Counted from the first letter of the stretch, positions 8,736 through 16,635 are shown. The stretch is 64,000 nucleotides of DNA from Streptomyces sp. B3I8 (GCF_030816915.1 NZ_JAUSYN010000002.1:5903501-5967500), one strand, 5' to 3'. Numbers and translations are program-made. The notes: generated from the sequence alone by a model not told the origin.

Positions 8736-9082
8736 CAACAGCACCCCTGCTCGCTCGCCGGCGAACTGCCGTACAGCTGGCGCAGATCGTCCACGACGTA
8801 GTGGAGGGTGTGCTGGTCGGTCTGTTCCCACGCGGCCGTACGCAACTCGGTGATCAGGAGGTCGACTTGCGCGGTGCGGGGCGTGTCCGGGTGTTCCTGC
8901 ACGGCACGGGCGAGGGCGCGCAGCGTGTCGGCGAGCTGGACGGGCAGGCCCGTGTACTCGTCGAGGAGAGGCTCAACGAGGGCGATGGCTTCCGCGGGGT
9001 CGGGGTTCTCGCGCAGGTAGTCGGTGAGGTCCGCCAGCGTTTCGGTCAGGGTGCGGATGGTGTCCGGGGTGAGTGCGGGCAT
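8726..9082 (-). CDS. Small helical hypothetical protein
   Basis: 118 residues, acidic and almost entirely helical, with Leu/Ala heptads across about 5-105 (T-L-T-E-T-L-A-D-L-T-D-Y-L; A-D-T-L-R-A-L-A-R-A-V). The last residues include a Cys pair (C-C-W-C). The start is well supported: ATG at 9082 with AAGGAG five bases upstream. It sits between DUF317 genes and overlaps the next one. No domain was recognised. Confidence 0.75.
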   Translation of the reverse strand: MPALTPDTIRTLTETLADLTDYLRENPDPAEAIALVEPLLDEYTGLPVQLADTLRALARAVQEHPDTPRTAQVDLLITELRTAAWEQTDQHTLHYVVDDLRQLYGSSPASEQGCCWCR

Positions 9083-9108
9083 CGGGCTCCTTGCAAGGGG
9101 GGCGGGGG

Positions 9109-9912
9109 TCAGCGGCGGGTCCGGGCGCTGCTGGTCGGGGTGTAGGGACGGGGGCTGGTACGCGGCCGGGTACTTCGGGCGCTGTTGCGGGCCCAGGTGG
9201 CGGCGCGGGCGGCCGTGATCCGGGCCTGCTGCCACGCACTGAGCTGGGAGGGTTTGACGGAGACCGACCAGGTACGGATCTGCGCGCTGTGCGGCACGCG
9301 TCCGCGCGGACGCATCACGGGATCGGGGCTGGCGAGTTCGGTCGAGAAGGCTTGCACCAGGTGCATCGGTGTGTTCGGCGTGAAGTTGGCCGTCCAGCCG
9401 TTGCCCTGCTTGTCCTGCGCTCCGGTCCACCACATCGCCGAGCCGTCGGCGCCCTGGTGGTACTGCATCCACGCGGTGCCGTCGGGGCTCGTCGCCATGT
9501 AGTGCGCGCCCTCGAAACGCGTGTGCCAGTTCTGCTCCTGCAGAGGTGCCCAGACGTTGGGGGCGTGGGCGGAGCGGGGGCGAGTGAGGGCGTCGGTCAG
9601 TCCGGCGACGATCTCCACCGGGGTCTGCCGGCCCAGGTGCGCCGACCACTCGCCGTTGGCACCATCTGCTTGGCCGTGGATGGTCCACCCGCCGGGAAGG
9701 ACGTAGGGGTCGTAGGCGACGCGGACGGTCCGGTCCGGGCTCTCCATGTGCAGGGGGTCGCCCGACTTGGACTTGTCCCGCCAGCCCGAGGCGCGCAGGA
9801 ACTCCGAGACGTGCCGGACGTCGCCGCCACCAGCCAGGGCACGGGGCTGGACGAGGTAGTGCTGCTCGGCCTGCTCGCCCGCCCCCCAGCCCTGCCACTG
9901 CTTCTTCTTCAC
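9109..9912 (-). CDS. DUF317-domain protein
   Basis: 267 residues with two DUF317 repeats. The first starts Y-L-V-Q-P-R-A-L-A-G-G-G-D and carries G-W-T-I-H-G and W-S-A-H-L-G-R-Q-T-P-V-E-I-V-A-G-L-T-D-A-L; the second carries M-W-W-T-G and W-T-A-N-F-T-P-N-T-P-M-H-L-V. A basic Arg/Thr/Ser-rich C-terminal tail follows. The GTG at 9912 overlaps the previous stop by four bases (GTGA). It is the third DUF317 gene in this 3.4-kb stretch. Confidence 0.83.
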   Translation of the reverse strand: MKKKQWQGWGAGEQAEQHYLVQPRALAGGGDVRHVSEFLRASGWRDKSKSGDPLHMESPDRTVRVAYDPYVLPGGWTIHGQADGANGEWSAHLGRQTPVEIVAGLTDALTRPRSAHAPNVWAPLQEQNWHTRFEGAHYMATSPDGTAWMQYHQGADGSAMWWTGAQDKQGNGWTANFTPNTPMHLVQAFSTELASPDPVMRPRGRVPHSAQIRTWSVSVKPSQLSAWQQARITAARAATWARNSARSTRPRTSPRPYTPTSSARTRR

Positions 9913-10291
9913 CGGCGCCGCCGGACGACGAGCGGTGCGGGTGCCGGGGGCTTTGCCGCCGTGGTGGCGGGTTGGGCGCCGACGCGCTTGAGGGTGTCTT
10001 GGTGTTCGTCCAGGTCGAGGGTGATGTCGTGCAGTTCGTTCGAGGCACGGCCCAGAGCGAGCCACACCTCTGCGGGGAGCGCGCCTCGCTCTGCCTGGTC
10101 CTTGGCGAACACGCTTCCGGTGGCGACGAGGTGGTGACGCCGCCGAGGACTCCGGCGTCCGGGTCGAGAATGCGGGCGATGACCTGAGCGGCCTGGGTCG
10201 GGGGAAGCCGCGAGAGGTGGTCGGCGAGCTGACCGAGCTGGCGGGAGATCTCGTCGGCCAGTCTCACCGGGTAGGGGGCGGGGTGGGACAT
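9909..10291 (-). pseudogene. Conserved helical protein gene split by a frameshift
   Basis: The ATG at 10291, right after a GGAGGAG box, opens a helical frame (R-L-A-D-E-I-S-R-Q-L-G-Q-L-A-D-H-L; A-A-Q-V-I-A-R-I-L-D-P-D) for about 54 codons to G-V-T-T. The coding pattern then moves to another frame (L-V-A-T-G-S-V-F-A-K-D-Q-A-E-R) that runs to 9909. One missing base near 10125-10132 accounts for it. Joined, the product would be about 127 residues. The second half alone is open from a GTG at 10112 (67 codons). A real mutation and a sequencing error cannot be told apart here. Confidence 0.65.
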
Positions 10292-10313
10292 GCTCCTCCG
10301 GGTCGGTGGACGG

Positions 10314-10499
10314 TCAGTGGTTGTGGCGCTGCCCGACGCGCTGCGTCTCGGCGAGTACGGCCTCCGGGCGGGCGCCGGCCAGCGGGGAGGCGCGGTCGGG
10401 GCCGGCGGGAATGCAGGCGCGCAGATAGCGGCGGAACAGGGCCGTGGCGAGCCGGGGCTTGAGCCGGTCGCTGATCGGCGGGGGTGTGCGAGTTGCTAC
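10314..10499 (-). CDS. Small hypothetical protein, possible GTA start
   Basis: A coding-like frame of about 61 residues reads basic helices (S-D-R-L-K-P-R-L-A-T-A-L-F-R-R-Y-L-R-A-C) and ends H-N-H at 10314. It has no ATG, GTG or TTG. The best-placed initiator is GTA at 10499, six bases after GGAG. It lies between a strong hairpin and the next gene's ribosome binding site. It may be a small gene with a mutated GTG start, or a gene remnant. Confidence 0.4.
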   Translation of the reverse strand, partial: VATRTPPPISDRLKPRLATALFRRYLRACIPAGPDRASPLAGARPEAVLAETQRVGQRHNH

Positions 10500-10530
10500 G
10501 GGTTTCTCCGGGAATCGGGCGGTGCGGTGG

Positions 10531-10565
10531 CCGGGCGGCCCCGGCGTCGTACCGGGGCCGCCCGG
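10531..10565 (-). terminator. Perfect 14-bp GC stem-loop
   Basis: CCGGGCGGCCCCGG pairs exactly with CCGGGGCCGCCCGG across a 7-base loop. It lies six bases past the stop of the 10571-10978 gene, so it probably ends or attenuates transcription of the upstream genes. It has no T tract, as is common for actinobacterial terminators. It is the strongest hairpin in the left arm. Confidence 0.75.
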
Positions 10566-10570
10566 GCGTA

Positions 10571-10978
10571 TTACGGGGTACGGCGGGCCTGTGCGGGGCG
10601 CGAGGGGGAGCCGGCCGGCGCCGGTTGCTGCGCGGCAGGGCGGGCCGTACGGGTGCGGATGTCGTGCACGGCCTGCCGGTAGGTGGCTTCGTCGAAGACG
10701 TCGGGCGTGCAGTTGACCTCATACCCGGCCAGGAGCAGGGCGGGGATGGTGCGGGTCGCCAGGCGCTTCTGCTCGTCGGCATCAAGGTGTTCGGGCACGG
10801 TGTGCCAGATGTAGATCGGGGCGTCCGTGGGGTATGCGTGGCGCTCCAGGCCGAGCTTTTCCAGCAGGTCGTGGAGCTTGGCTGGAGCGCCGGTCGGGGT
10901 GTCGGCGTGGATGGTGGTCGTCAGGGCCTTGATGTAGATCTCGACGTCTGTGCCGTACTCGTCGGCCAGGTTGGCCAT
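10571..10978 (-). CDS. Hypothetical protein with recurring element module
   Basis: 135 residues. Residues about 30-105 fit the second half of a module shared across the left arm: a helix (K-L-H-D-L-L-E-K-L-G-L), a strand (I-Y-I-W-H-T-V), then E-Q-K-R-L-A-T-R-T and A-L-L-L-A-G-Y-E-V. The last part aligns with E-Q-Q-R-L-K-A-T-T and A-L-L-A-A-G-H-S-V in the next gene upstream. The tail is low-complexity Ala/Pro/Arg. The ATG follows GGAAAG. Function unknown; the repeated family suggests a structural or regulatory role in the transfer operon. Confidence 0.72.
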   Translation of the reverse strand: MANLADEYGTDVEIYIKALTTTIHADTPTGAPAKLHDLLEKLGLERHAYPTDAPIYIWHTVPEHLDADEQKRLATRTIPALLLAGYEVNCTPDVFDEATYRQAVHDIRTRTARPAAQQPAPAGSPSRPAQARRTP

Positions 10979-10994
10979 GTAGTTCTTTCCGGGG

Positions 10995-11639
10995 TTAGCG
11001 GCGGCGGGATACCGAGGACTGGACGCGGCTCGGCGCCGGTGCCGTGGCCGGCCGCTGCGCAGGCCGTGCGGCGTGATTGCGGGCGTGGAGGATCACGCGG
11101 GCGGCCTCGCTCATGGATCTCGCGGTGTCCCCGAGCCGCGCGATCGGCTCGGGTTCCTCGCCGAGTGCCCCCGGGAGGTCACAGGCGGCCGTCCAGGCGC
11201 GGACGACCACTTCCCTGGTGAGGGGCAGCAGCCCTTGGACTGGGGCAGCGACCTCGGTCAGGACCTCTGCCACCTCACCGCTGGTCTCGGCGGCAGCGAC
11301 CCGCTCGGCGAGCCGGGCCAGGTAGCGCAGGGCTGCCTCACGTTCGCCGTCCGGTGTGACCAGCATGTTGAGGGCGGGGTCGAGGTGGACGCTGTGACCG
11401 GCGGCGAGCAGGGCGTGTGAAGCGGTGGTTGCCTTCAGGCGCTGCTGCTCGGTGGGCAGGCCGTGCGGAAGCCGGTGGTAGTCCCCGCGAGGCCCGGCAA
11501 CGGAGAGGAAGCCCCCGGTCCGCTGGAGGATGTCCGCCGCCTTCTCGGTGCCGCCGATGGCGACGACCAGGTCGGTGCGGGGATCCTTGGTGATGGTGAC
11601 GTACTCCAACACCCAGAAGTCGGGCTCCGGCTGCTTCAC
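10995..11639 (-). CDS. Hypothetical protein with recurring element module
   Basis: 214 residues. The N-terminal half carries the module: strand (L-V-V-A-I-G-G), helix with A-x3-L-x3-G-G-F, strand ending Y-H-R-L-P, helix, then G-H-S-V-H-L-D-P. The C-terminal half is helical (L-A-R-L-A-E-R-V-A-A-A; L-G-D-T-A-R-S-M-S-E-A-A) with a basic tail. It is a clear paralogue of the 12418-13113 protein over both halves. The GTG start overlaps the upstream stop (GTGA), so it is co-translated with the 11636-12394 protein, a pair that appears fused in the 17129-18235 protein. Confidence 0.78.
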   Translation of the reverse strand: MKQPEPDFWVLEYVTITKDPRTDLVVAIGGTEKAADILQRTGGFLSVAGPRGDYHRLPHGLPTEQQRLKATTASHALLAAGHSVHLDPALNMLVTPDGEREAALRYLARLAERVAAAETSGEVAEVLTEVAAPVQGLLPLTREVVVRAWTAACDLPGALGEEPEPIARLGDTARSMSEAARVILHARNHAARPAQRPATAPAPSRVQSSVSRRR

Positions 11640-12394
11640 CGAGACCTGGTGGTCGGCGTACGGCTGCCGGCCGGTACCGGCGGCATGGAAGCTGGGGCGG
11701 CGGTGGGCGCAATCCGGCCTGCGGGGTGCTGGAGGGCCGTGCCGATGCCGAGCGCGTCGAGTTGCGGGCCGATCTCGCGCAGGGCGCGGGCCTGGGCCTG
11801 GGTGTCGTCGCCGTTGAGGCGGTAGATGCCGCTGTGCGGGTCCTGGACGAAGCCGTGGGCCACGAGGACGGTGTCGGCACGGTCGTCGGCGGGGGCGGTG
11901 GCGACGCTGCCGTCCTGCTGCCAGGTCAGGACGACCCGGTCCGGCTGGGACGGCTGGATGCCGCCCAGGGCGTTGTGGCGGACCTGGGCGAGGGCGCTGT
12001 CGTAGCGGGCGAGCAGGTCGCCGGCGACCTGCTCGGCGCTCAGAAACGGGTCGTCGGCCAGCGCGATGCCGTTGGGCTCGGGGACGGCGCGGTACGCCTC
12101 GTCGGGCAGGGCGCGGGGGGCGACGGCGGCGACGAGGAATCCGTCGCGTCCGTCATGCCGGTCAAGGACGACAAGCTGGGCTCCGTCCGGGCGGCTCAGG
12201 ACGGCGGCCTGCTTCAGCGGGTGCTCGGCGAGGGACGCGGCTACCAGGTCCAGGTCCCAGATGCGGTCGGCGAGTTCGGCGAGGTCGTCCTTGGCGTCCG
12301 TCGGGAGGTGGGAGCTGGTCCAGGTATCAGGGAGTTCGCCGGCGAGGACGTCGGCGTAGGAGGCGAGGCGCTCGGAGGTGTCGTGGTCGTGCAT
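11636..12394 (-). CDS. Hypothetical protein, family shared with 20765-21538
   Basis: 252 residues. Residues 1-150 are a domain shared with the 20765-21538 and 17129-18235 proteins: L-P-x-T-W, then A-L-L-x-R-P-D-x-A-Q-L-V-V, a strand F-L-V-A-A-V-A-P, and V-P-E-P-N-G-I-A with a following helix. Residues about 165-235 carry the recurring module (A-x3-L-V-A-H-G-F, then G-I-Y-R-L). The ATG at 12394 follows AAGGA. Neither part matches a family I can name. Cytoplasmic by appearance: no signal or membrane segment. Confidence 0.78.
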   Translation of the reverse strand: MHDHDTSERLASYADVLAGELPDTWTSSHLPTDAKDDLAELADRIWDLDLVAASLAEHPLKQAAVLSRPDGAQLVVLDRHDGRDGFLVAAVAPRALPDEAYRAVPEPNGIALADDPFLSAEQVAGDLLARYDSALAQVRHNALGGIQPSQPDRVVLTWQQDGSVATAPADDRADTVLVAHGFVQDPHSGIYRLNGDDTQAQARALREIGPQLDALGIGTALQHPAGRIAPTAAPASMPPVPAGSRTPTTRSR

Positions 12395-12417
12395 GGTGTC
12401 CTTGGGCAGGGTTGGAG

Positions 12418-13113
12418 TCAGCGGCGCAGTCCGGCGGCCAACGGGGGCGGCGGGGCAGGGAGCGCGCGCGGCGGGGGCGGGCAGGCGCACACGGCGGAGC
12501 GCTCTTGTTCGGTGGACGGAACTTCCCTGGTGCAGGTGCTGCGGCCGGGATGCGGGGCGTGCCGGTCGGCGAGCTTGTTGCGGAGGTAGGAGAGGTCGCC
12601 GTGGATTACGCGGAGATGCTCGTCAGCGATGTGGCGGAGCCGCTGGGCGATGTACTTGTCGGACGGGCCACCAAGCCCGTCATGGAAGTCGGCCGTGGCA
12701 GTGAGGACTTCGTCCAGCGCGGCGAGGATGCCGTCGTGGGCGGCGGTCAGCTCGGTCAGCGCGTCGGCCGCCTCGTCCGTGGTGGTGGCCTCGCGGACCC
12801 GCTCGGCGAGGTGGGCGACCGAAGCGCCGAGCGGCAGGTAACTGGCCGGACGCGAGTCGGTGTCGAAGACCGCGTCGCAGTCGACGTGGTATCCGGCGGC
12901 TGGGAGTCGGGCGACGGCATCGGTGCCGAGACGGGACTCGTCATCCGAGGCCAGACCGGTGGGGGCACGGTGGTAGGTCTCGTGGACGCGGACAACGGCG
13001 ATGAAGCCCACGCGCTGCAAAATGCTGTGCGCCTCGGAGTCGCCGCCGCGGGCGAGCAGTTCTCCGGAGTGCGGGTCGCGGCGGATGTCCAGGAAGCGGT
13101 CGGTACGGAGCAA
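12418..13113 (-). CDS. Hypothetical protein with recurring element module
   Basis: 231 residues. The N-terminal part has the module (G-G-D-S-E-A-H-S-I-L-Q-R-V-G-F, Y-H-R-A-P, A-A-G-Y-H-V-D-C-D). The middle is a helical region with A-H-L-A-E-R-V and several His/Asp residues. The end is Cys/Pro-rich low complexity. It is paralogous to the 10995-11639 protein in both domain order and sequence. The start codon is TTG at 13113; an alternative was not evident. Function unknown. Confidence 0.75.
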   Translation of the reverse strand: MLRTDRFLDIRRDPHSGELLARGGDSEAHSILQRVGFIAVVRVHETYHRAPTGLASDDESRLGTDAVARLPAAGYHVDCDAVFDTDSRPASYLPLGASVAHLAERVREATTTDEAADALTELTAAHDGILAALDEVLTATADFHDGLGGPSDKYIAQRLRHIADEHLRVIHGDLSYLRNKLADRHAPHPGRSTCTREVPSTEQERSAVCACPPPPRALPAPPPPLAAGLRR

Positions 13114-13126
13114 GGAGACGCTTCTC

Positions 13127-13972
13127 CTACGGCGATCGGTGGGCGGTGTGCCGGACGGCGGCCGGGACGGCGACGGCAGGTGGCTGAAACAGGTGGGCTG
13201 CGGTGCTGTCCAGGTCCTGCTGGATGGCGTCGAGGCGGCGGGCGATCAGCTCCAGGCGGTGCGCGGTATCGGTGCCGGCCGCTCCCGGCTGGCGGGCGAT
13301 CCGGTGTGCGGTGTGCTCGACGAGTCCGCGCACCGTGGCCAGCGGGCCGGCCTGTTCGTCAGCGAGCTGCGTGAGGATGCCCGCGAGCTGGGCCGATGCC
13401 GTGGGCGCCGAGCGAATGGCAGGCCGCGGAGCGGGGCCGGAGCGAACGGGGATCAGATGGAGGTCCTGCTCAATGCGACGCGCCTCGTTCGCAAGGCGCC
13501 GCAGTCTGTCGGCGGGAGGGGTGTGCCATGCGCCGTCGAGGTGGATCAGGTTCGCGATCAGGTCGAGCCGCCCGGGCTGGGCTTGGACGGCGATCCACCG
13601 GCAGCCGTGATCTTTACCGGGAATCTCGATGCCGGCGGCCCGCGCGAGCCGGTGAGCGACTTCGGCCCACTCGGGTCCTGTCAGTTCCCGGTCGTGCGGG
13701 TGAAGGCGGATGCTGAGGTGGAGAATCGCCCGCCGGTCGTCTTCTGGGCTGGCGGTGAACGGGTGCTCCAGGTAGGGGTCTTCGAGGTGCTCGGCCCACT
13801 GGACGGCCGTCCAGGTCTTCTGCTCGTCGTCCAGGGTGAAGTAATCCAGGCCCGGCCAGTGGGCGACGACGGTGTACTCCGTCAGGCCCTCGTTCGGTGA
13901 GACCGGCCGGCCGAGCGCCTCTTCGAGCGGGTCCTGGGGCCGGTGGGTCCGCTCGTGCAGACGGGGGATCAC
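13127..13972 (-). CDS. Relaxase-like protein lacking the catalytic histidines
   Basis: 281 residues. Residues about 82-155 align with the relaxase at 59510-61273: H-L-S-I-R-L-H-P-H-D-R versus H-T-S-V-R-A-D-P-G-D-R, then E-W-A-E-V-A-H-R, A-x-G-I, G-C-R-W, and a helix R-I-E-Q-D-L-H-L. The metal-binding triad H-x3-H-x-H of the active relaxase (124, 128, 130) is A131, R135 and D137 here. It is therefore probably not a nuclease; a decoy, origin-binding or secretion-signal role is possible. The rest is helical. The GTG at 13972 overlaps the upstream stop (GTGA). Confidence 0.78.
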   Translation of the reverse strand: MIPRLHERTHRPQDPLEEALGRPVSPNEGLTEYTVVAHWPGLDYFTLDDEQKTWTAVQWAEHLEDPYLEHPFTASPEDDRRAILHLSIRLHPHDRELTGPEWAEVAHRLARAAGIEIPGKDHGCRWIAVQAQPGRLDLIANLIHLDGAWHTPPADRLRRLANEARRIEQDLHLIPVRSGPAPRPAIRSAPTASAQLAGILTQLADEQAGPLATVRGLVEHTAHRIARQPGAAGTDTAHRLELIARRLDAIQQDLDSTAAHLFQPPAVAVPAAVRHTAHRSP

Positions 13973-14394
13973 CGGCCGCTCCGGATGTCGGCGATGTGCA
14001 CGAGCTGGCCCAGGGCGGTGGTGGTGTACCAGCCGCAATCGATCAGCTCGTCGCGGCCGGCGAACCGCGCAAGGAGTGCGTCCTCCATGGCCCGCAGGTA
14101 GATCAGGCAGTCCGGGCAGCGGCGCGAGAGGTGCACGAGGTAGCGGGGGTGGCCGGTGACGTAGGACTGGGCGCCGCCGGTCGCATCACGCAGCCGCCAC
14201 CCGTCCTCGTCGGTCGGGGTGTGCCAGGACGGGGCCACGACGCGCATCGCATCGCCCCACAGTTCCCCGTTGGCTACCCCTTTCAGGACGACGATGGTGT
14301 CGCCGGCCTGGAAGTGTGCGTGGGTGATGTCCCGGTTGAGGGTGAGCGGGTCGGGCGTCGGCGCGAAGGCCGAAGTGGGCGGGGGCTGGGACAT
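13969..14394 (-). CDS. Hypothetical protein with C-P-D-C motif
   Basis: 141 residues starting at ATG 14394, six bases after AAGGA. Residues about 25-75 form a beta-rich region (D-T-I-V-V-L-K-G-V-A-N-G-E-L-W-G; M-R-V-V-A-P-S-W). A C-P-D-C (about 95-98) and an isolated Cys could bind a metal or form a disulfide. It is the first gene downstream of the 25-base palindrome at 14448-14472, so it probably starts a transcript. No family was recognised. Confidence 0.72.
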   Translation of the reverse strand: MSQPPPTSAFAPTPDPLTLNRDITHAHFQAGDTIVVLKGVANGELWGDAMRVVAPSWHTPTDEDGWRLRDATGGAQSYVTGHPRYLVHLSRRCPDCLIYLRAMEDALLARFAGRDELIDCGWYTTTALGQLVHIADIRSGR

Positions 14395-14447
14395 GCGGTT
14401 CCTTCCACGCGGTCGGTGGCGGGGTGGGAGGAACAATGGTCCGGAGG

Positions 14448-14472
14448 AACGCCGGTTTGGCTAACCGGCGTT
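14448..14472 (-). promoter_or_regulatory. Palindromic regulatory element, copy 1
   Basis: Read leftward this is AACGCCGGTT-AGCCA-AACCGGCGTT, two 10-base arms around a 5-base centre. An equivalent element at 35529-35553 has the same core and centre but AT/AT outer bases instead of AA/TT. The change is compensated on both arms, and flanks are also shared (ACATAGCCG before, CTCCGGAC after). Both copies lie upstream of a gene in the same orientation relative to transcription, so an operator or RNA hairpin is likely. Confidence 0.7.
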
Positions 14473-14494
14473 TCCCGGCTATGTTCCCCCGCCG

Positions 14495-14992
14495 TCAGCG
14501 GAACGGGTTCTCCGTCCCGCGGTCCGCCTCGGTGGCTGCGTCGAGGAGTTCGAGCAGGTCAGTGCCTTCGGCATCGCGCTGGTCGATCCACCATCCGACA
14601 CGGGTGATGGAGCGGGCCTTCTCCTCCAGCTCCGCCCAGTCCGCCTCGTCCCAACTCCCCTCTAGGACCAGCGCGGTGTGCGCGGCCGTCATCAGCTGGT
14701 GTCGGGAGCGCTCGCCCCAGTCCAGGGCCTTCTCCGGGCCCTCCAACTGCGGCATGTCGAACTGCTTCGCCCACACGACGGCCGCCTCCTGCTCCGCGGT
14801 GCGCTTCGCCGCGAGCCACTCCTGCTTGGACTCGGTGTCGGTGTCGCGCGCCGCCTTCCAGCAGTCGGTGCAGTCCTTCGACGCGAGCCAGCGGGCGAAA
14901 CCTGCCCGCTTGTCGGCAGGACGATTGGACAGGTCATGATCCACACGGTGGGAGCAGGCATGCTCCACGGTCCACTGCGTACGCACGGCCAT
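14495..14992 (-). CDS. Conserved hypothetical protein, Trp/Cys-containing
   Basis: 165 residues, acidic and helical. It contains C-S-H near the N-terminus, then C-T-D-C-W at about 40-45, and helices around E-W-L-A-A-K-R-T-A-E-Q-E. H/C spacing in the first 45 residues could form a small metal site (V-E-H-A-C-S-H and C-T-D-C); that is inference. ATG at 14992 follows GAGGAG with 8 bases between. It ends just before the palindromic element at 14448 and is followed upstream by a decayed transporter fragment. Confidence 0.75.
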   Translation of the reverse strand: MAVRTQWTVEHACSHRVDHDLSNRPADKRAGFARWLASKDCTDCWKAARDTDTESKQEWLAAKRTAEQEAAVVWAKQFDMPQLEGPEKALDWGERSRHQLMTAAHTALVLEGSWDEADWAELEEKARSITRVGWWIDQRDAEGTDLLELLDAATEADRGTENPFR

Positions 14993-15084
14993 AAACGAGT
15001 CTCCTCAAAAGGGTTGGAAAGTGGTGGGGTTGCGCCCTGAGCTGGGCGTCTTGTGCCGGCCTCGGAGTGGGCGGCGGTGTCGGC

Positions 15085-15444
15085 CGCGCGGCAGCTGTCC
15101 GGCGGGACAAGACGTCGGCGCGCGGCGAGAAGGACGGCGAGAGCGAAGGCCGCTTTAGCGGCGGGGAGCACAGCGCTGGCGAGCGGCTGCTCGGCGAGGC
15201 GTCCGGCCAAGGCGGTACCGGCGGACTGTCCGACGCCGACCGACAGGATCAGCCACGGGTACGCCTCGCTGGACCGGCCCGCCGGGGCAAGAGCGTCCGT
15301 GGTCACGTAGGCGCAGGCGATCACGGTCAAGAATGCACAGGGCAGGGCGACCGCGACGGTGGCCGCGATGGGTCCCGGCAGAGCCACCGGCAGGATCCAC
15401 CCGGCGTTGAACACGGCACCGGCGGCAAGCAGCCGGGGCGGTGC
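15085..15444 (-). pseudogene. Remnant of an MFS transporter (C-terminal part)
   Basis: In the frame immediately after the stop of the 15445-16635 gene, about 115 codons read hydrophobic transporter-like helices: L-L-A-A-G-A-V-F-N-A-G-W, A-A-T-V-A-V-A-L-P-C-A-F, then W-L-I-L-S-V-G-V-G-Q-S-A-G-T-A-L-A-G and A-F-A-L-A-V-L-L-A-A-R-R-R. This is the last three or four helices of a major facilitator. The first two thirds are missing, so it cannot function. Two intact MFS genes lie in the right arm. Confidence 0.65.
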
Positions 15445-16635
15445 TCAGCGGTGGCGGGCGGTCGTGCTGGCGCGGGGCGGTGGAGCGGGGGGCGTGGTGT
15501 CCACGGCGGGGCGTGGTGGGCGGACACGCAGCGCGGGGGTGCGGTGTGGGGGCAGGACGGCGACGGTCGCGCCGAGGTCTTCGGCCACTTCTTCGACTTC
15601 GCGGGTGAGGAACTCGATTTGCCGGCCCAGCGTTGAGAGGCGGGCAGCGATCTGGCGGCCCTGCACGGTCTCCAGGGCGCTGGCGAACTGGCTACTCGTT
15701 TCGAGGAGTTCCTGGAGGCGGATCATCGGGCCCGCGTCGTAGCCGCGGTGGACGGCGCCGAGGAGGGCTTCGGAGGCGTCTCCTGCGGTCTGGCCTTCGA
15801 CGACGTCGCGGATGAGTTCCTGCAGGGATACCTCCGGGGCCGGTGCCGGGCGGTTGAACCGGGAGACGTCTGCGCGCAGCACGCCGGGCGGGACCGGGGC
15901 GGGCAGTACCTTCCCTGCCTCGTATTCGTGCGCGTAGTGCCCGATCACCTGCCAGCCCGGTGCGTCCGGGTCGCCTCGCAGCGCGACAAGCGTCGAGTCG
16001 TCGTCCTCGATCAGGTGGGCGAGGGTGATCGGCTGCCCGTCGGCGGCGTACCACGACTCGGTCAGCTCCAGCTCGCCTCGCTGCTGCGCTGCCTGGGCCA
16101 TCTCGGTCCACATTCGCTGTTCCTCGTCGGTCAGCGGAGCCTTGTGGTGCTGGCCATCGCGTTGGTCGGCGAGGTTGCTGGCGATGGAGCTGTGGTCCAC
16201 CCAGGCGGTGAGGTGGGGCCACAGGGCCGAGTGCTGAGCGCGTTCGGCCGGGGAGTCGGGGGCGGCCGGCCGGTCGAGGGCCCGGCGGATCTCGGCGGCG
16301 GAGGCGGCCAAGCCGTCCAGCACAGCCCGCCACCCGGCCAGGTGCCGGGCAGGTGGCAGCTCGTCGAGCACAAGGCGGGCGACATCGAGCAGAGCCTCGG
16401 CGTGCGGGGCGAGGTGGGTGGTGTACGCCTCCACCGCCGCCTTGTCGCGGTGCGCTCGTGCGGCTGCCGCGGCGCCCGGGTGGACGGTGCGGCCGAACCG
16501 GTCGCGTGTCAAGTCGAGCGCGACCTCGGTCTCACGGTCGATGACCGCCATCCGTAGCCGGAAGTCACGGACCCCATTGGCGAGTTCCGGTGCCGCCAAG
16601 GGGCCGTCGGCGACCGGATTACTCGCGGGCGTCAT
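15445..16635 (-). CDS. Hypothetical protein, large helical
   Basis: 396 residues. Residues 20-190 are helical (R-L-R-M-A-V-I-D-R-E-T-E-V; A-L-L-D-V-A-R-L-V-L-D-E-L). About 190-260 contains a short beta region with S-W-Y-A-A-D-G-Q-P-I-T-L and G-W-Q-V-I-G-H-Y-A-H-E-Y. About 275-365 is a coiled-coil-like stretch (I-A-A-R-L-S-T-L-G-R-Q-I-E-F-L-T-R-E-V-E-E-V). The tail is Pro/Arg-rich. The ATG overlaps the preceding stop (ATGA). No family recognised; probably cytoplasmic. Confidence 0.75.
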   Translation of the reverse strand: MTPASNPVADGPLAAPELANGVRDFRLRMAVIDRETEVALDLTRDRFGRTVHPGAAAAARAHRDKAAVEAYTTHLAPHAEALLDVARLVLDELPPARHLAGWRAVLDGLAASAAEIRRALDRPAAPDSPAERAQHSALWPHLTAWVDHSSIASNLADQRDGQHHKAPLTDEEQRMWTEMAQAAQQRGELELTESWYAADGQPITLAHLIEDDDSTLVALRGDPDAPGWQVIGHYAHEYEAGKVLPAPVPPGVLRADVSRFNRPAPAPEVSLQELIRDVVEGQTAGDASEALLGAVHRGYDAGPMIRLQELLETSSQFASALETVQGRQIAARLSTLGRQIEFLTREVEEVAEDLGATVAVLPPHRTPALRVRPPRPAVDTTPPAPPPRASTTARHR

